Below are positions 20,259-22,861 of a stretch of 22,861 nucleotides of DNA, in pieces (position 1 is the stretch's first letter; every line of letters begins with the position of its first letter). Both the position numbers and the translations under genes were made by a program. Source of the DNA: an uncultured Clostridia bacterium (GTDB lineage Bacteria; Bacillota; Clostridia; Christensenellales; CAG-138); assembly GCA_937915925.1 (NCBI GenBank), contig CALGGM010000145.1, positions 1-22,861 on the forward strand, in the 5' to 3' direction. The notes below the pieces were generated by a model. It was not told the DNA's origin and did not search any database. It saw only the letters and a program-made list of their open reading frames with translations.

Positions 20259-21746
20259 TCAGTTTTTGTCGAAGAGCCGGTTGGTTTTCCGCTGCGGCTC
20301 ACAGGTCAGGTTGACGCCGAGCCTGCGGTAGACCTCGAGGTCGACGCGGGACAGCATCACGGAGGAGTGCGCCTCGAGCCCCTTCATCTGCCCGAGCACC
20401 TTCATGGCGCGCGCGGCGGTCGGGTTCGTGGTGGCGCAGATGCTGAGCGCATACAAAAGCTCGTCGCTGTGCAGACGCGGGTTCTCGCTGCCGAAATGGT
20501 TCGTTTTCAGCTCGCGGATCGGCTCCAGCACGATCGGCGCGATCAGGTCGATATCCGGCTGAATGCCCGCAAGCGCCTTCAACGCGTTCATCAGCGCGCC
20601 GGCAGCCGCGCCCATCATGGAGCCGTTTCTGCCGGTGATCATGCTGCCGTCGGGCAGCTCGATCGCCATCGCCGCGCCGCCGGTCTCGCGATCGCGCGCA
20701 AGCGCTGCCGCCACGACGGGACGGTCGTTGACCGTGACGCCCGCGCGGGACATGATGAACTCCGCCTTGTCGATCTGCTCGCGGTCGATGAGCCCGCGCT
20801 TAAAGGCGCACGCGGCGTTGTAGTAGCGGCGAATGATCTCCTGACACGCGGCATGGCGCACCGCGTCGTCGTCGGTGATGCAGAAGCCCGCCATGTTGAC
20901 GCCCATGTCCGTCGGCGAATGATAGGGGGACGTGCCGTAGATGTGCTCGAACATCAGGTTCAGCACCGGGAAGGATTCGACGTCGCGGTTGTAGTTCGTC
21001 GTCGTCTTGCCGTAGGCTTCGAGATGGAACGGGTCGATGAGGTTCACGTCGTCGAGGTCGGTGGTCGCCGCTTCGTAGGCGAGGTTGACTGGATGCGATA
21101 CGGGCAGGTTCCAGATCGGGAACGTCTCGAACTTCGCGTAGCCCGCGCGCACGCCGCGCTTGTACTCCTGATAGACCTGCGAAAGGCAGACGGCGAGCTT
21201 GCCGCTGCCGGGACCCGGCGCGGTAACGACGACCAATGGACGCGTCGTTTCCACAAACTCGTTCTTGCCGAAGCCCTCGTCGCTCAAGATCAAACCGGGG
21301 TTTTGCGGATAGCCGGAGATCGGATAATGCAGGTACACCTTGACGCCGAGCCGTCTGAGCTTATCCGCGAACGCGTCGACCGTGGGCTGGTTATGATAGC
21401 GCGTGATCACGACGCCGGAAACCAGCAACCCCTTTTTACGGAACGCGTCGATCAGCCTTAACACCTCGCGGTCATAGGCGATGTCGAGGTCGTTTCGGAC
21501 CTTGTTGTGCTCGATGTCGCCCGCGTGGATCGCGATGATGATCTCGGCGGAATCCTTGAGCTGCTCCAGCATGCGGATCTTGCTGTCCGGCGCAAAGCCC
21601 GGCAGCACGCGCGCCGCATGGTAGTCGTCGAACAGCTTGCCGCCGAACTCCAGATACAGCTTGTCCCCGAAATGCTCGATGCGCTCCAGGATTTTCTGCG
21701 ACTGCATCGAGATGTATTTGTCGTTGTCGAATCCGATCTTTGCCAT
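20259..21746 (-). CDS. DUF1846 family protein (UPF0371)
   Basis: The product is 495 residues, the normal length of this well-conserved family, and it matches throughout: MAKIGFDNDKYISMQSQKI at the N-terminus, FGGKLFDDYHAARVLPGF, DIEHNKVRNDLDIAYDREVLRLI, a P-loop-like VVTAPGPGSGKLAVCLSQ (about 173-190), DMGVNMAGFCI and a C-terminal LHSDELLYALSICATTNP. Structural work groups it with nucleotide-binding folds but its reaction is not established. The start at 21746 has GAGGAG upstream and lies ten bases after the GH3 gene. Its place in a unit with two wall enzymes may be accidental. Confidence 0.95.
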   Translation of the reverse strand: MAKIGFDNDKYISMQSQKILERIEHFGDKLYLEFGGKLFDDYHAARVLPGFAPDSKIRMLEQLKDSAEIIIAIHAGDIEHNKVRNDLDIAYDREVLRLIDAFRKKGLLVSGVVITRYHNQPTVDAFADKLRRLGVKVYLHYPISGYPQNPGLILSDEGFGKNEFVETTRPLVVVTAPGPGSGKLAVCLSQVYQEYKRGVRAGYAKFETFPIWNLPVSHPVNLAYEAATTDLDDVNLIDPFHLEAYGKTTTNYNRDVESFPVLNLMFEHIYGTSPYHSPTDMGVNMAGFCITDDDAVRHAACQEIIRRYYNAACAFKRGLIDREQIDKAEFIMSRAGVTVNDRPVVAAALARDRETGGAAMAIELPDGSMITGRNGSMMGAAAGALMNALKALAGIQPDIDLIAPIVLEPIRELKTNHFGSENPRLHSDELLYALSICATTNPTAARAMKVLGQMKGLEAHSSVMLSRVDLEVYRRLGVNLTCEPQRKTNRLFDKN

Positions 21747-21756
21747 GTTTTACTCC

Positions 21757-22861
21757 TCAATCCTCATTTTCGAACGGATCCCAGTCGGTTACCCGCAGCT
21801 TTGCGGAGAGGATCCGATATACGCTTTCGTTGAGCCGCTGCTCGCTGACCGTGCCGTCCTCGACCGCGGCGTACAGCCCGTCCAAGATCTGCCGCTGATA
21901 CGAGTGGTTCGCCCCGCACAGGATCAGATCGCCGCCCGCAAGAATGAACTGCACCGCGCCGTCCGATAGCGACGTCTGCTTTCGAAGCCCCGCCATGCGG
22001 AAATCGTCGCTCATAACGATGCCGGTAAAGCCCATCTCATTTCGCAGGATCTCCGTAATGAAGATCTCCGACTGGCTTGCGATGTGGTCGGGGTCGATCT
22101 TCGGGTACGAGATGTGCGCGACCATCACGCCGTCCGCGCCGAGCGCCGCTTCGGAAAACGGCACGAGCTCATAGCCGCGCAGCGCGTCGAGCGATTTTTT
22201 CACGACCGGCGTGGATTCGTGCGAGTCCGCGCTCGTCGCCCCGTGCCCCGGAAAATGCTTGACGATCGAAAGCACGCCGCCGTCGTGCAGTCCGTCGATG
22301 CATGCCGCGCCGACGTCGGACACGACCTGCTCGTTCGAAGAGATGATGCGCTTGCCGAGAAACGTCCCGTCCGGATCCTTCGCTACGTCGAGACACGGCG
22401 CAAGGTCCACGTTGATCCCTGCGGAAAGAAGCCCCTCCGCAATGTAGCGGAACTGCTCCTCCGCGCGCTCCGGATCGTTCTTCGAGCCGAGCGTCTTTGC
22501 GCTCGAAAGCGTCTTCTTCCAATGGAACCGCGTGACGCTGCCGCCCTCGACGTCGGTGCTGATCAACAGCGGGATCTCGCTTTTGCTTGCGTTTCGCACG
22601 CTGTCGCTGAGCCTGCGGCACTGCGAAAAGCCGCCGTCGCTGTTGGTGCGGGACATGTTCTGCCCGTACAGGATCACGTTGCCGATGTGATAGTCCTGCA
22701 GGATCTTCTTAAACTCCGAGCTGATCTCCTTTGTGCCGGAGAAGCCGAACATGCACAGCTGTCCGATCTTTTCCTCGGTCGTCATGCCCTCGATGTAAAG
22801 AAGCAGCGGGTCGACGGGCTCCGGGGTCGGCTCCGGCGTGGGCGCCTCGGTGGGCGCGGGC
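21757..22861 (-). CDS. NagZ-type beta-N-acetylhexosaminidase, GH3 (5' end outside window)
   Basis: The visible 367 residues hold the whole GH3 catalytic domain. It begins with a Pro-Thr-Glu linker (PTEAPTPEPTPEPVDP) that enters from the right edge, then LLLYIEGMTTEEKIGQLCM. Motifs of the NagZ subgroup are DVEGGSVTRF (the substrate-binding region), KHFPGHGATSADSHESTP with the general acid-base His, and IVMSDDFRMAG with the nucleophile Asp. The enzyme removes terminal GlcNAc from peptidoglycan fragments. An internal ATG at 22785 is not the start: the frame continues through the linker. By analogy with the L,D-transpeptidase it is probably a secreted lipoprotein, but its signal lies beyond the window. 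It is the first visible gene of the minus-strand operon. Confidence 0.9.
   Translation of the reverse strand, partial: PAPTEAPTPEPTPEPVDPLLLYIEGMTTEEKIGQLCMFGFSGTKEISSEFKKILQDYHIGNVILYGQNMSRTNSDGGFSQCRRLSDSVRNASKSEIPLLISTDVEGGSVTRFHWKKTLSSAKTLGSKNDPERAEEQFRYIAEGLLSAGINVDLAPCLDVAKDPDGTFLGKRIISSNEQVVSDVGAACIDGLHDGGVLSIVKHFPGHGATSADSHESTPVVKKSLDALRGYELVPFSEAALGADGVMVAHISYPKIDPDHIASQSEIFITEILRNEMGFTGIVMSDDFRMAGLRKQTSLSDGAVQFILAGGDLILCGANHSYQRQILDGLYAAVEDGTVSEQRLNESVYRILSAKLRVTDWDPFENED

Noticed and set aside
19467..21461. 664-codon plus-strand open frame opposite the L,D-transpeptidase and DUF1846 genes
   Set aside because: It crosses two well-supported genes and the gap between them, and shows no recognisable domain.
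22783..22785. ATG at 22785 as the start of the GH3 gene
   Set aside because: The frame continues upstream through a Pro-Thr-Glu linker to the window edge, and the codons just before encode the conserved beginning of the GH3 domain; no ribosome site precedes this ATG.
1..22861. tRNA or rRNA genes
   Set aside because: None of the intergenic stretches showed a tRNA cloverleaf, a GGTTCGAATCC-like T arm or rRNA-like sequence by eye. A covariance-model search would be needed to be certain.

Overview
The window looks like the replication-origin neighbourhood of a GC-rich, low-lipid-complexity Gram-positive bacterium of the class Clostridia (Bacillota). The signs are dnaA followed by dnaN, a ThiT/TPP-riboswitch thiamine transporter, DUF951 and DUF1846 genes, consensus sigma-A promoters with AGGAGG-type ribosome sites, and surface lipoproteins with Pro-Thr-Glu linkers. 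A Christensenellales-like gut or anaerobic lineage is possible, but this is only an impression from gene content. No rRNA, tRNA or CRISPR array was seen.

Layout. 1-645: right end of an IS1182-like insertion sequence. 657-1583 (-): carbamate kinase under a perfect TTGACA-17-TATAAT promoter. 1684-1969: a large array of tiny triloop hairpins. 2023-4745 (+): AEC permease, alanyl-tRNA editing protein and Pr6Pr-type membrane protein. 4789-4877: a cluster of DnaA-box-like sites. 4945-5010: second hairpin array. 5020-5788 (-): thiT with its TPP riboswitch, terminator and promoter. 5792-8075 (-): tightly overlapped operon of an alpha/beta hydrolase, DUF951 and two signal peptidases I. 8242-10983 (+): dnaA, a probable oriC (9635-9888) and dnaN. 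10986-11330: third hairpin array, a MITE-like element and a bidirectional terminator. 11341-13827 (-): zinc-ribbon protein, metallophosphoesterase and LRR lipoprotein. 13836-14494 (-): engB. 14591-16609 (+): mreB-like gene and WYL regulator. 16674-18489 (+): NlpC/P60 cell-wall hydrolase. 18490-19211: gene-free stretch with inverted-repeat elements. 19212-22861 (-): NagZ-type GH3 (5' end outside the window), DUF1846 and L,D-transpeptidase operon.

How the genes fit together. The centre is replication initiation: DnaA, its box array with a DnaA-trio-like unwinding sequence, and the beta clamp. recF and gyrB do not follow dnaN. The right half is rich in envelope functions: MreB cytoskeleton, peptidoglycan hydrolase with four PGB1 domains, lipoprotein L,D-transpeptidase, and a NagZ-like glucosaminidase. 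Several share the same Pro/Thr/Glu linker style, which suggests a set of cell-wall-spanning proteins. The left half is transport and housekeeping.

The least explained structure is the family of hairpin arrays. In this window I count 23 hairpins in three intergenic arrays. Each unit is a 7-base spacer (AATTCAT) followed by a 3-6 bp stem and a 3-base loop, usually the ultra-stable C(GNA)G triloop on one strand. Stem sequences differ but stay self-complementary. A special longer first hairpin (TGACNNC/GNNGTCA) marks one edge of three of the four array halves.
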